This document shows, one piece after another, positions 43,976-52,998 of a DNA stretch of 64,000 bases. This DNA comes from PALSA-350 sp963834445 (GTDB lineage: Bacteria; Acidobacteriota; Terriglobia; Terriglobales; Acidobacteriaceae): contig CAWIBU010000009.1 in the NCBI GenBank assembly GCA_963834445.1, forward strand, positions 558,001 to 622,000, given 5' to 3'. The notes beneath the pieces were generated by a model, which did not search any database, had not been told where the DNA came from, and saw only the letters and a program-made list of their open reading frames with translations. A program made the translations under genes and the position numbers. How positions within the stretch are numbered: position 1 is the first letter of the stretch; each line of letters begins with the position of its first letter.

Positions 43976-45400
43976 ATGCGCAAGATCGACCATTCACGGC
44001 GGCAGTTCATGAAGACCGCCTCCTATGCGGCCATGAGCGGCATAACGGCGAGTCCGATGATGCACAGCATGCGCGCCCTGGCAGCGATGACGTCGCATAC
44101 CGCCGGCGCATCGACCGATTACCGCGCCCTCATTTGCGTCTATCTCCAGGGCGGTAATGATGGCCACGGCACGCTGATCGCCACCGATTCTGACTCGTTC
44201 ACCGCCTTCACCCAGGCACGCAGTGGCGCCGAAGGGCTGGCCTATCCACTGAGCTCACTCTTGCCCATCGTGCCCACTACGCCGCAGTCAGGTCGCACCT
44301 TCGCCTTGAACCCCAATCTCGTCGGCGTGCAAAATCTGTTCAATCAGGGCCGCGCGGCGCTGGTTGCCAACACTGGCACCCTGATCGAGCCGGTGACCAA
44401 AGACCAGTGGAATGCGGGCACCGCGACTCTCCCCCGCTCGCTCTTTTCCCATTTCGATCAGACCAACGCCTGGGAGGCCATTGCTGCCGATGGCGCCAAC
44501 CGCGGCTGGGGCGGCCGCATGGCCGACCTGTTCGAAAGCATGAACAGCAACACCTCGTTCACCTGCATCAGCACCAGTGGAACGAGTCTCTTTCTTTCCG
44601 GTCAGAAAGCATTTCAGCTGCGCGTCAGCGCTGCTGGGGCTCTGGCATCGAATGGCATTGCCAATCCGCTATTTGGATCGACGCAAGGTTCGGCGGCCCT
44701 GCAGTCGATCATCAGCGCTGACGATGCCAACCTTTTCGAGAAGGAGTATGCCGTCATTGTCCGCAGGTCCCTAGCCGCGCAGGCAGCACTGGCTTCCGCG
44801 ATGGCGCCGGCTGGGCCAACTGGCGTCCCCAACCCGCCACAATTTCTTGATCCCGCGACCGGCATGCTGGCCGATAATCAGCTGGCTAGCTCCTTACAAA
44901 CCGTCGCCCGCGTGATTGCCGGCCGCAGCGCGCTGGGCGTCACCCGCCAGGTGTTCTTCGTGCAGTTAGGTGGCTTTGATACTCACGATACGCAGGCCAA
45001 GCGCCTCTCCACATTGCTCAGCCAGATGGGTTCTGCGTTCGAATATTTCGACCAGTTGATGATCACGGCGGGCTTAAGCAACCAGGTCACCACCTTCACC
45101 GTCTCCGATTTCGGTCGAACCCTCACCGCCAATAGCGATGGCACCGATCACGGTTGGGGCAGCCATCACATTGTGTTTGGGGGAGGCGTCGCCGGGCAGA
45201 ATATCTACGGCGAGTACCCCGTCGTAGGCGCAAACCAGACCAACGACGTCGGTCAGGGCCGCCTCATCCCAACCACGGCCGTCGAGCAGTACGGTGGCAC
45301 CCTGGGGCGTTGGATGGGCCTATCCGATAGCCAGATCCGCGAAGTCTTCCCGAACTTCGCCAACTTCGGCAGTAACCCCTATCTGGGCCTGATGGGCTAA
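43976..45400 (+). CDS. DUF1501 protein, Tat-exported
   Basis: 474 residues from ATG 43976, which has AGAGGAG upstream; a GTG six bases earlier is possible. Tat signal SRRQFMKTASYAAM. The fold is related to the alkaline phosphatase/sulfatase superfamily: GGNDGHGTLI near residue 55, FDTHDTQAKRLSTLL near 340, and DFGRTLTANSDGTDHGWGSH near 380, the last two being DUF1501 hallmarks with possible metal ligands (Asp, His). Its job is unknown. Probably exported with the DUF1800 partner. Confidence 0.87.
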   Translation: MRKIDHSRRQFMKTASYAAMSGITASPMMHSMRALAAMTSHTAGASTDYRALICVYLQGGNDGHGTLIATDSDSFTAFTQARSGAEGLAYPLSSLLPIVPTTPQSGRTFALNPNLVGVQNLFNQGRAALVANTGTLIEPVTKDQWNAGTATLPRSLFSHFDQTNAWEAIAADGANRGWGGRMADLFESMNSNTSFTCISTSGTSLFLSGQKAFQLRVSAAGALASNGIANPLFGSTQGSAALQSIISADDANLFEKEYAVIVRRSLAAQAALASAMAPAGPTGVPNPPQFLDPATGMLADNQLASSLQTVARVIAGRSALGVTRQVFFVQLGGFDTHDTQAKRLSTLLSQMGSAFEYFDQLMITAGLSNQVTTFTVSDFGRTLTANSDGTDHGWGSHHIVFGGGVAGQNIYGEYPVVGANQTNDVGQGRLIPTTAVEQYGGTLGRWMGLSDSQIREVFPNFANFGSNPYLGLMG

Positions 45401-45480
45401 CTAGTCTATTGGTGCTCTGGGAAATGAACCGAATCCAGACCCATCCCCCGATAGAAATCGGATAAAAAAGGGACGGGTCC

Positions 45481-45540
45481 CCCATGTTCGCTGAGTACAT
45501 GGGCCGAAAAGGATGGGGCGGAACCCCTCCATTGTTTTTT
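45481..45540 (+). terminator. Terminator of the DUF1800/DUF1501 operon
   Basis: A perfect 7-bp hairpin CCCATGT...ACATGGG (45481-45503) is followed by a second, imperfect stem ATGGGG/CCCCTCCAT (45513-45532) and TTTTTT at 45535-45540. The second stem with the T-run looks like an intrinsic terminator on the plus strand. Confidence 0.6.
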
Positions 45541-45563
45541 CGAACCCTGTAGTCACCCGGATG

Positions 45564-46391
45564 CTAACTGGGTTTTGCGCCAGGTAGCACATTCCGCGTA
45601 ACCCGCCGATCCGCTTCCCTGCGAATCTCTGCCGCGTCGACCGGGTCGCTTGGCGGTGGCACAATTTCAAAGTTGCCCCACACATCCTTCCCCCGCACCA
45701 ACTGGACCATCTGACGTTCGCTCCCTTGCTGCACCACCTCAGGCGCGATGTATCTCACCGCGATGCCGATCCGCGGCTGGTCTGTTGTGTTGGCCCGGGA
45801 ACCGTGCGCAATCCCGATATGGTGCAACGACATTTCACCCGGCCTGAGCGTTAACGCCACCGCCTTGGCTTCATCCACTTCGACCGCAATCTCCTGCCCG
45901 CGCGATAAAGCGTTGTCCCGCGCATACGTTTCCCGCTGCGTGAACTGCATTTTCTGCGTTCCCGGCATGACCCGCATGCATCCGCTCGCGAGCGTGCTTG
46001 GGGAGAGAGCGATCCAGGCGGTGGTCACGTTGGGTGGATTCATCCCCCAGTAGGCGCCATCCTGGTGCCAGGAGATGAAGGCGGGGTCATGGGCAAACTT
46101 TACGAACCAGTCGGAGCCCCAAACCAGAATATTCGGGCCAATCGCCCCTTCCACCGCATCCAGAACCCTGGGATGCGAGGCCATCTGGTACACCCAGGGC
46201 AGCTCAAGGTGAGTAAGCCCATACACAGCCCGCCGCTCCCGCGGGATCACCTTGCTGAGCAGCTCGCTGTTTTGCGCTGTGTACGCGTCGAACTGCCGCC
46301 GGAATTCCGTGGTCTCCGCCTCACTGAAAACGCTCAAAGGAGCGAGGTAGCCGTATTCCTCATAGAATGCCCGTTGCGCCGCGCTCAACAT
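45564..46391 (-). CDS. Phytanoyl-CoA dioxygenase (PhyH) family oxygenase
   Basis: 275 residues. Fe(II)/2-oxoglutarate-dependent fold: the metal-binding HQD in FISWHQDGAYWG (about 108-110), the distal His in LHHIGIAHGS (about 193-198) and the 2-oxoglutarate Arg in RIGIAVRYIAPE. PhyH proteins hydroxylate lipids, amino acids or secondary metabolites. The substrate cannot be read here. It begins 14 bases downstream of the metX stop on the same strand, so it may share the metYX transcript, which is a hint at a sulfur or methionine-derived substrate, no more. Confidence 0.82.
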   Translation of the reverse strand: MLSAAQRAFYEEYGYLAPLSVFSEAETTEFRRQFDAYTAQNSELLSKVIPRERRAVYGLTHLELPWVYQMASHPRVLDAVEGAIGPNILVWGSDWFVKFAHDPAFISWHQDGAYWGMNPPNVTTAWIALSPSTLASGCMRVMPGTQKMQFTQRETYARDNALSRGQEIAVEVDEAKAVALTLRPGEMSLHHIGIAHGSRANTTDQPRIGIAVRYIAPEVVQQGSERQMVQLVRGKDVWGNFEIVPPPSDPVDAAEIRREADRRVTRNVLPGAKPS

Positions 46392-46405
46392 GGAACAAAC
46401 CCCTC

Positions 46406-47518
46406 TTACAAAAAAGGCCGCAGTAGCCGCGCCAACTCATCGGGCTCTGCCAGAAACGCGTCGTGGCCGTGCGACGAAACCAGTTCCCGGTAGTGGCAGC
46501 GAACCCCGGCCTTGCCCAGATGCACAGCCAGATCGGCGATCTCGGCCGCCGGAAATAGCCAGTCTGACGAGATACCCACCAACAGCACTTCCGCCTGGAT
46601 GCGGCCATAGGCCGCCTCCGCCGATAAATATCCTCGAGTGGGATCGAACGTGTCCATGGTGCGGGTGATGGCCAGGTAGGCATTGGCATCGAAGCGCTCG
46701 ACAAAACGCTCCCCCTGGTAATCAAGATAACCGGCGACATCGAATCGCTGCCCGCCCAGTCCCTGCCCTTGCGCATGCGACGAATCCCAGGGGTCTTCGC
46801 CGCTTCGGTCGGGCCGCCGCCCAAAACGCTGGTCAAACAGCTCCGTCGACTTATACGTGGCCACCGCCAGGGCACGGGCCAGCGCCAGGCCCTGGCGGGG
46901 TGGCTCGGCTGCCGGATACTCCCCACCGCGCCATGCCGGGTCCAGTTGAATCATCTTCCGCTGCAAATGGTTCATGCCCAGCCCCATCGCACCCAGCGGC
47001 GCCGCCCCAATCGAGATCACGCGTTCCACCAGCGCGGGAAACTGGATGGCCAGCTGCAGCGCCTGCATGCCGCCGATCGACGCGCCCATTACCAGTTTCA
47101 GGCGGGGAATGTTGAGGTGCGCCAGCAACCGTGCCTGCAGCGTAACAATGTCGCGGATGCTCACCAGGGGAAAGTTCGGCCCGTAGCGGCAGCCGGTAAG
47201 CGGGTCTACGGAACCGGGCCCGGTTGAGCCGTAGCAGGAGCCCAGCATATTGATGCCCAGCACGCAGTTGTTTCGTGCCTGCAGCAGCCCGCCCTCCGCG
47301 AACAGGCGTGGCCACCAGTCGGCCACCCGCGCCGACCCAGAGAGTGCGTGGGCCACGAAGATGACGTTATCGCCAGCCGCATTTGGCTCGCCATACATTG
47401 CGTAGCGCAGCGTAGGGGACGCCAACTCTCCGCCGGCTTCAAGAGGGAAGACCTCACCCAGAGAAAAATCTCCCTCGAAACTGGGTGTCACCAGCGCCGC
47501 GCTGGAGCTCGCGCTCAT
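46406..47518 (-). CDS. metX: Homoserine O-acetyltransferase (MetX)
   Basis: 370 residues, overlapping the metY stop by four bases. Alpha/beta hydrolase with the nucleophilic Ser in GASIGGMQ (about 146), Asp in SSDWLFP (about 320) and His in GHDAFL (about 351). NNCVLGINMLGSCYGSTGPG is a MetX signature. It transfers an acyl group to homoserine for methionine synthesis; acetyl is more likely than succinyl, given MetY-type partner. Direct sulfhydrylation follows in the next step (metY). Cytoplasmic. Confidence 0.9.
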   Translation of the reverse strand: MSASSSAALVTPSFEGDFSLGEVFPLEAGGELASPTLRYAMYGEPNAAGDNVIFVAHALSGSARVADWWPRLFAEGGLLQARNNCVLGINMLGSCYGSTGPGSVDPLTGCRYGPNFPLVSIRDIVTLQARLLAHLNIPRLKLVMGASIGGMQALQLAIQFPALVERVISIGAAPLGAMGLGMNHLQRKMIQLDPAWRGGEYPAAEPPRQGLALARALAVATYKSTELFDQRFGRRPDRSGEDPWDSSHAQGQGLGGQRFDVAGYLDYQGERFVERFDANAYLAITRTMDTFDPTRGYLSAEAAYGRIQAEVLLVGISSDWLFPAAEIADLAVHLGKAGVRCHYRELVSSHGHDAFLAEPDELARLLRPFL

Positions 47519-48843
47519 CGCGTGCTGAGTGCTTCCACCGGCTTGGCTGAGTGCCCGTTCGCGACCTCGATGGCATCGTTCAGGTCGGCCAGCATATCGC
47601 GAATGTCCTCAATGCCCACCGACAGCCGCACCAGCTCAGGGGTAACGCCGGTGGAGTGCTGCTCCTCGGCGGTCAATTGGGCGTGTGTGGTCGACGCCGG
47701 ATGAATCACCAGCGATTTGGCATCGCCGATATTCGCCAGCAACGAAAACAGCTTCAGCGAATTGATCAGCTTCTTGCCGGCTTCAAAACCGCCCTTGATG
47801 CCAAAGGTGACCAGTGCGCTTTGCCCGTCGGGCATGTACTTCCTCGCCCGCGCGTTGTATTTGCTCGAAGCCAGCCCGGGATAGTTCACCCACTCGATCC
47901 CAGGATGATTTTCCAGGTACTTAGCCACGGCCAGCGCATTCTGCGAATGCCGTTCCATCCGCAGGTGCAGCGTCTCCAGCCCCTGCAAAAACAGAAATGC
48001 GTTAAAGGGTGACAGCGCGGCGCCGGTGTCTCGCAAACCCTGTACCCGGGCTTTGAGAATAAAGGCCAGAGGGCCAAAGGCATCCACATACGACAAGCCG
48101 TGGTACGAGGGATCGGGTTCGACAAAGTCGCGGAATCGTCCAGAAGCCTTGTAGTCGAACTTGCCCGCATCCACGATCACGCCTCCAATCGAGGTTCCGT
48201 GCCCGCCAATGAATTTTGTGGCCGATTCCACCACAATGTCGGCGCCCCACTCGATGGGCCGCGCCAGAATCGGCGAAGCGGCCGTGTTGTCAATCATCAG
48301 CGGCAGGCCATGCTCGTGCGCAATGCTGGCCAGCGTCTCGATGTCAGCGATGTCAAGTTTGGGGTTGCCCAGGGTCTCGGTGTAAACCGCGCGCGTGTTC
48401 CCATTGATGGCCGCGCGCAGGCCGTCAAAATCGTCGGCATCGACAAAACGCACCGTGATGCCCAGCCGGGGCAGAGTGTAGTGAAAGAGGTTATAGGTGC
48501 CACCGTATAGCGAGGTAGTCGAGACAATCTCGTCGCCGGCACCCGCCAGCGTGGTCAGGGCCAGGGTTTCGGCCGCCTGCCCAGACGCGGTTGCCAGCGC
48601 CGCTGCGCCGCCTTCGAGCGCGGCCACCCGCTTCTCGAACACATCCGTCGTCGGGTTCATGATGCGGGTATAGATGTTGCCGAACTCCTGCAGGGCAAAT
48701 AGACGCGCCCCATGGTCCGCGTCCTGAAAGACGTAAGAGGTGGTCTGGTAAATGGGAACCGCCCGCGACCCCGTCGCCGGGTCCACCTGCTGGCCGGCAT
48801 GCACGGCCAGCGTGGCTAAATGTTGATTCCTGCCTTCGGACAT
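47515..48843 (-). CDS. metY: O-acetylhomoserine sulfhydrylase (MetY)
   Basis: 442 residues; AAAGGAGA precedes the ATG. PLP-dependent Cys/Met metabolism fold with the PLP Lys in ESATKFIGGHG (about 207), YTRIMNPT near 58, and GLPLMIDNTAASP before it. The length of about 440 residues and the LQEFGNIYTRI type start are those of MetY rather than the shorter MetB/MetZ. It makes homocysteine from O-acetylhomoserine and sulfide. It heads the metY-metX pair and has a structured leader upstream. Confidence 0.9.
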   Translation of the reverse strand: MSEGRNQHLATLAVHAGQQVDPATGSRAVPIYQTTSYVFQDADHGARLFALQEFGNIYTRIMNPTTDVFEKRVAALEGGAAALATASGQAAETLALTTLAGAGDEIVSTTSLYGGTYNLFHYTLPRLGITVRFVDADDFDGLRAAINGNTRAVYTETLGNPKLDIADIETLASIAHEHGLPLMIDNTAASPILARPIEWGADIVVESATKFIGGHGTSIGGVIVDAGKFDYKASGRFRDFVEPDPSYHGLSYVDAFGPLAFILKARVQGLRDTGAALSPFNAFLFLQGLETLHLRMERHSQNALAVAKYLENHPGIEWVNYPGLASSKYNARARKYMPDGQSALVTFGIKGGFEAGKKLINSLKLFSLLANIGDAKSLVIHPASTTHAQLTAEEQHSTGVTPELVRLSVGIEDIRDMLADLNDAIEVANGHSAKPVEALSTR

Positions 48844-48877
48844 CTGCTTTCTCCTTTAGGAAACTGATTACAAAGCG

Positions 48878-48911
48878 AAAGGCCCGCAGTCCACGTGGAC
48901 CGCAGGCCTTT
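48878..48911 (-). promoter_or_regulatory. Terminator-like hairpin in the metY leader
   Basis: Read on the minus strand, AAAGGCCTGCGGTCCAC pairs with GTGGACTGCGGGCCTTT over 17 positions (two are G-U pairs) with no loop beyond the central bases, followed by CGCTTTGT, a weak U-rich tail. It lies 34 bases before the metY start codon. Its left arm can pair instead with an upstream segment (48943-48951), so it may be an attenuator. Confidence 0.6.
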
Positions 48912-48933
48912 GGGAAACTCGATCCTGGTCCGT

Positions 48934-49026
48934 TCAGCCCGTAGGCCGGTCTCCCAAAACGCCTGCATGGGTTCGCATACAGCAACAGCGTGTGCGCGCG
49001 GCCGGACTGGCGGGGACAAAAGTCAT
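48934..49026 (-). CDS. Candidate Cys-rich leader peptide upstream of metYX
   Basis: A 30-residue frame from ATG 49026 to TGA 48934-48936 on the minus strand. It contains three consecutive Cys codons followed by Met and Arg (RTRCCCMR), at 48979-48987 for the Cys codons. It ends 22 bases before the hairpin at 48911-48878, and its last codons include the segment GACCGGCCT that can pair with the hairpin's left arm. Cys runs in short upstream frames are known in actinobacterial sulfur-gene attenuation. No strong ribosome site; in-frame starts also exist further upstream. A real leader peptide is a hypothesis. Confidence 0.35.
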   Translation of the reverse strand: MTFVPASPAARTRCCCMRTHAGVLGDRPTG

Positions 49027-49281
49027 AACCCACAGTATTAAGCCACCAGCCACCGGCTGGCAAGTCATTCGCTCGCGCTTCCTCGTCCCGCAACGAAGGC
49101 CAGGGTTATTCACTTCCACGCCGTCGACAAAAGCGACCTCCCCTCCCGCAAATTTCAGCCGATTCATTGAGGGGATAGCGCGACTGGTTCTGACGCGAAA
49201 GTGTGATCTATTCTCGCCAAATTTGGGGAGTAATATCAGTTCCGCATCCATCTGACCCTGTCGTCAGGAAAGGAGGCAATT

Positions 49282-50076
49282 ATGCGTGACCTTCATCGTC
49301 GCAGGTCATCTAGCCTCTACTGTTTGTTGTTCGTTTTATCCATAGGGGTGTGCCTGCACACCGCCTTCGCTGCCACCACCGACTCGTCTCCTTTGGCCAC
49401 AGAAGTGGCGCCCTCCCAGCCGGCCACAACGCTCTCGCCACAGATTGAAGGCGATTTGCTCATGGTGCATCACAGCTATGCGGCTGCGATTGACGCCTAC
49501 CGGCGCGATACCCAACCGTCCGCCGTTCTGTGGAACAAGATCGGTGTCGCTTACCACCACCTGTTCGCCCTTGAGCAAGCGCGCAAGTATTACCTGCGGG
49601 CGCTGGCCATGAACCCCGACTATCCGGACGCCCTCAATAATCTGGCCGCCGTCTATCATGGCCAAAAAGACTATGGGCAGGCGGAACGCATATATAAGCA
49701 GGCCCTCAAGTTCGCGCCCAACGCCGCCGTCACTTACTGTAATCTCGGCACTTCCTACTTTGCGGATGGGAAATACAAACCCGGAATGGAGTTCTACGCC
49801 AAGGCGCTTGCTCTCAATCCCCACATCTTTGATCCAGGCCAGGTGCAGATTGTTGACGAGACCAGCTCCCGGCGCCAGATTGTCGCTGTGAATTATTACC
49901 TGGCAAGGACCTATGCGGCCGCCGGCAAAATGCAGGAGTCGCTCGCGTATTTGCGCAAGGCCCTACAGGCCGGTTTCCACGACCGCAAGCATTTAATGAA
50001 AGATAAGGAGTTTGCCGCACTCCGCGCCACGCCGGAGTTTCACCAACTCATGCTGGATCAGGCTATGCGTGATTAG
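49282..50076 (+). CDS. Secreted tetratricopeptide repeat protein, second paralogue
   Basis: 264 residues; AAAGGAGGC precedes the ATG. Signal peptide to about residue 30, then TPR units across 85-200 (GVAYHHLFALEQARKYYLRA, NNLAAVYHGQKDYGQAERI, NLGTSYFADGKYKPGM). It is alignable almost end to end with the gene at 914, including VNYYLA-R/K-TYA and RATPEF near the C-terminus. The 5' flank (CTGACCCTGTCGTCAG then GGAGGC) repeats that of the first copy. It is divergent from metY, so its promoter region adjoins the metY leader. Role unknown; a periplasmic scaffold is likely. Confidence 0.85.
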   Translation: MRDLHRRRSSSLYCLLFVLSIGVCLHTAFAATTDSSPLATEVAPSQPATTLSPQIEGDLLMVHHSYAAAIDAYRRDTQPSAVLWNKIGVAYHHLFALEQARKYYLRALAMNPDYPDALNNLAAVYHGQKDYGQAERIYKQALKFAPNAAVTYCNLGTSYFADGKYKPGMEFYAKALALNPHIFDPGQVQIVDETSSRRQIVAVNYYLARTYAAAGKMQESLAYLRKALQAGFHDRKHLMKDKEFAALRATPEFHQLMLDQAMRD

Positions 50077-50288
50077 AGGAACCGATGCGTCAGAGAGAGA
50101 CGCGATGACCCTTCACAGCATGCTCATCGAATCCCTCCCCCGAAGAAATCGATGACATCGATGGTGAAAAATCACCGCGTCGCTTTGTAGGATACTGTTT
50201 AAGGATGGCGAGTCTGGTCACTCCGGGCGGCGTAACCCGAGGGCAGTAGCTAGAGAGTTACCTCCGGGGCTCCGCGGTGAGGTTCTGC

Positions 50289-50849
50289 ATGCCGGTACTG
50301 GTCACCGCTGCCCGATCCACTCAAGACGACGAGTCTGAAATGGCAGTCGTTTTGAAGGCCTACCGCACCGAGAATGGCCGCACTCTGCTTGACCTGGTCG
50401 ATGAGTCGCCGGTTTTGCTCATTTTTCTGCGTCACTTTGGGTGCTCGTTTTGCCGCCAGACGCTCGACGATGTCTCCGCGATCCGCGAGGTCATTGAGGG
50501 GAGGGGCATTCGTCCTGTTTTTGTGCATCTCGGTTCGCCCGAGCGCGCCAAACCCTACTTTGACTACTACCACCTCACGGACGTTGAGCGCGTCAGCGAT
50601 CCGGAGGCCACTCTTTACGGCCACAAGGTCTTTCAGTTGCCCCGCAGACACTTCTCCGCGCACTTTCTGGTTCCAGCCGTCTGGAAGGCCTGGCTACTGG
50701 GCTCGCTTCGCAAGCATGGAATCGGCATGATCCGGGAAGATGCAGACCAGATGCCCGGCATCTTTTACCTGCAAAAGCGCTCTATCGTCCGTGCCTTTCG
50801 CTATCGCACCATAGCGGATCAACCCGACTATCTAAAGCTGATTGCCTGA
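50289..50849 (+). CDS. Peroxiredoxin-like (SelL/PRX-like 2 family) redox protein
   Basis: 186 residues from ATG 50289, six bases after GAGG; GTG 50277 and ATG 50340 are alternatives. Thioredoxin-like fold with a CxxC active site in FLRHFGCSFCRQ (about 54-57), preceded by DLVDESPVLLIF. The FLRHFGC-x-FCR motif is the mark of the SelL-related family, whose members are thought to act in thiol redox reactions, sometimes with selenocysteine. Here both positions are Cys. No signal peptide, so cytoplasmic. Single gene with no clear operon. Confidence 0.75.
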   Translation: MPVLVTAARSTQDDESEMAVVLKAYRTENGRTLLDLVDESPVLLIFLRHFGCSFCRQTLDDVSAIREVIEGRGIRPVFVHLGSPERAKPYFDYYHLTDVERVSDPEATLYGHKVFQLPRRHFSAHFLVPAVWKAWLLGSLRKHGIGMIREDADQMPGIFYLQKRSIVRAFRYRTIADQPDYLKLIA

Positions 50850-50949
50850 CCTCGCACGGAATCCGGAATCGCCCACCGCCGTCGGGTGCCCGATTTCCCC
50901 GGATTTCCTGTGAAGCTTGATGAACTCGCCAACCTCCATGCGGCTTTCC

Positions 50950-51111
50950 TTACAGAAAGTCGCACACGCGGCCGTCGATTGGATACGCGTACAGAAAATC
51001 CGGGTCAAGCCCGTAGTTGGCTTGAGTGGGATAGCTGCTGCCGACTGTCAATTGCAGGACCCCAAACCAATTTATCCATCCTGCCGGTCCCAGCCTGCGG
51101 TGTAGGCCTGG
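50950..51111 (-). pseudogene. Possible 3' remnant of a protein-coding gene
   Basis: On the minus strand a 53-codon frame between two stops reads like real protein at its end (QLTVGSSYPTQANYGLDPDF, then LYAYPIDGRVCDFL and TAA). No ATG, GTG or usable TTG lies near the beginning. It may be the tail of a deleted gene at the edge of the polysaccharide locus. I cannot name a family, and chance is possible. Confidence 0.25.
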
Positions 51112-51150
51112 TTAAGGGATCTGCTCTGACCTCCCAGACCCGCCCACCCG

Positions 51151-52056
51151 TCACGCCACTCCAACCACATCCGTCAACATCCAACTATCAGGCAGTAAAT
51201 CGGGATAGTAGCTATCTTCGGTCACATCCCAATGCCTGGGTGCGATCACGATCTTGTCCGCCCGCGGGTTGAGCCACGCGGCCCACCACGAAAACGTGCT
51301 GTTGGCGATGATGTGATGGCGGCAGGACAACATAAGCCGCATATCTTCCTGGGCGCTGAAATCATCATTGTGGTCGACAAACACAACATTGATATCCGCC
51401 GGGAGGTATTGCTTCACGAAGGGAATATCGTCAGAAAATACAAAGAAGGTGGGGTCCCCCAGTTGCTCTTTCAACCTGGCGATAGCATTGGCGTAGTACG
51501 TGATTGGCAGCTCAGCGCGCAACGTTGCCGGAATCGTGCAATCACCGCGCCGCACGTGAATCGAAACCGACGTTGTCTGATTAATCTGCTCCAGCACTTC
51601 CAGGTTCTTGCCCCGCGCAGGCTCTTTGAGCGTCAACTCCGTTCTTAACTCGTCGGCAACTTCCTCGACCATCACGTGCGTATGCCAATAGCCCACCAGA
51701 TACAGTGTCTTGACGTTTCGCTCCAATGGCACGTCCGGCAAGAAGGAATAACGGCATGAAGGCTGTTGCGTAAATACCTGTGTGCGTAACGCCTTCTTGA
51801 TAGGGACAGCCGCGGTTTGCAGCCAGGGCTTATCGGTAACCAGCAGGCGGTCCGAGAGCGTACGTTCTTCCATCGGCACCGTGATCGCATAGTGCGAGAA
51901 CAGGCAAGGCCGCGGATATCCGAAGGACACCGCGTTCCACTCGGGGTCTACCGATATCTTCATATCGGCGCCATACCGCTTGGCATAGTAGCGCAGCGCC
52001 GCGTAGCGAAATAACTGATTGCCCAAACCGCCAAACTCTCTCAGGATGATTTCCAT
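51151..52056 (-). CDS. GT11 glycosyltransferase (alpha-1,2-fucosyltransferase-like)
   Basis: 301 residues. Family 11 signs: the N-terminal FGGLGNQLFRYAALRYYA nucleotide-sugar loop, and SIHVRRGDC (about 166-172), with HxRRGD the usual GDP-fucose contact. The later segment FVFSDDIPFVKQYLPADINV and STFSWWAAWLN is also typical. It adds fucose, or possibly another 6-deoxyhexose or galactose, to a growing surface glycan. First gene on the minus strand of the polysaccharide locus; 39 bases after the GT26 gene, so likely one transcript with it. Confidence 0.85.
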   Translation of the reverse strand: MEIILREFGGLGNQLFRYAALRYYAKRYGADMKISVDPEWNAVSFGYPRPCLFSHYAITVPMEERTLSDRLLVTDKPWLQTAAVPIKKALRTQVFTQQPSCRYSFLPDVPLERNVKTLYLVGYWHTHVMVEEVADELRTELTLKEPARGKNLEVLEQINQTTSVSIHVRRGDCTIPATLRAELPITYYANAIARLKEQLGDPTFFVFSDDIPFVKQYLPADINVVFVDHNDDFSAQEDMRLMLSCRHHIIANSTFSWWAAWLNPRADKIVIAPRHWDVTEDSYYPDLLPDSWMLTDVVGVA

Positions 52057-52095
52057 GCAACACCTCGGTCGAGAATCAACAGCAAAAAATGAACA

Positions 52096-52998
52096 TTAAG
52101 CGCAAGGCTCCTGCTCCGGATCGGCGCCGAGCAGAAAGCGAAACATTACAATGAACAGGAACTCCAGGTTCCCGATGAGGTACCGTCTCCATAACCTTTT
52201 GGGCTCGCGCAGAAGGCGATAACCCCACTCCATCCCAATGCGTCGAAGCCATTCGGGTGCTCTGGGTACACGGCCGGAGATCATCTCGAAGGTGCCGCCT
52301 ACACCGATGGCAACCGCTATACGTAACGGTCGTATGTGTTGATCAATAAAATATTCCTGCTTGGGCGCCCCCAGGCCGACAAAGACAACCTGCGGCTGTG
52401 CATGCGCCAACCTCGCTAGCACACCATGCAATTTCTCGGGACTGTTCTCGAAATGCAGCGGCGGACAATCAGTGCCCACAATATGCAGTCCGGGATAGCT
52501 CTCTGACAGGATGCGCGCCGAGTCCTCCGCCGCGCCCGGAACGCCGCCCAGCAAGTACACCCGCAGACCGTAGCTTGCGCCCTCCTTGCATAGATCGTGA
52601 ACCAGGTCGACTCCAGGACAGCGGACAACGGGTGTCTTTGCCAGCCACTTGCAGGCCAGCTGAATCGAAAACCCATCCGCGCACACATATTCTGCCCGTT
52701 CCAGGCATTTGCGAAAGCGCTGCAGACGTTCCGCCATTACGTAAAATTGCGCGTTGGCCGTGACCACGTGCCTGGTTGATTGGGCGGTCAGTGAGTTATA
52801 AACAAGGCGGTCTGTGAGCTCGTTAGGAAAATAGGTATCGACTTCGATCAAACCCAGGGGGATGCGTCTCTTATCAGCCGGTATCCGCCCATTCAAATAG
52901 TCAGACAGGACTTGATCTGAAAAAGGCAAACCGTCAGGATCAGGAAAAGTAAAAGTATTATGTATCGCCAATTGGAGCCCCCAGTTGGGATGTATCAA
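52096..52998 (-). CDS. GT26 (WecG/TagA/CpsF) glycosyltransferase
   Basis: About 300 residues from TTG 52998; a shorter start is possible because the first 45 residues are not family-like. Core signs: ANAQFYVMAERLQRFRKCL, ADGFSIQLACKW, RCPGVDLVHDLC, LLGG, and VFVGLGAPKQEYFI, then GGTFEMISGRVPRAPEWLRRIGMEW. The family transfers N-acetylmannosamine-type or related sugars onto a lipid-linked carrier at the inner membrane. The C-terminal hydrophobic stretch (GNLEFLFIVMFRFLLG) may seat it in the membrane. Confidence 0.85.
   Translation of the reverse strand: MIHPNWGLQLAIHNTFTFPDPDGLPFSDQVLSDYLNGRIPADKRRIPLGLIEVDTYFPNELTDRLVYNSLTAQSTRHVVTANAQFYVMAERLQRFRKCLERAEYVCADGFSIQLACKWLAKTPVVRCPGVDLVHDLCKEGASYGLRVYLLGGVPGAAEDSARILSESYPGLHIVGTDCPPLHFENSPEKLHGVLARLAHAQPQVVFVGLGAPKQEYFIDQHIRPLRIAVAIGVGGTFEMISGRVPRAPEWLRRIGMEWGYRLLREPKRLWRRYLIGNLEFLFIVMFRFLLGADPEQEPCA

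Noticed and set aside
49027..49251. Upstream extension of the Cys-rich frame as a 105-codon gene
   Set aside because: The frame is open, but the extra part is compositionally random, lies next to the divergent TPR promoter and has no better start signal.
48844..49281. SAM-I or SAM-II riboswitch before metY
   Set aside because: I could not find the consensus core of either class; only the Cys-rich frame and the hairpin stood out.
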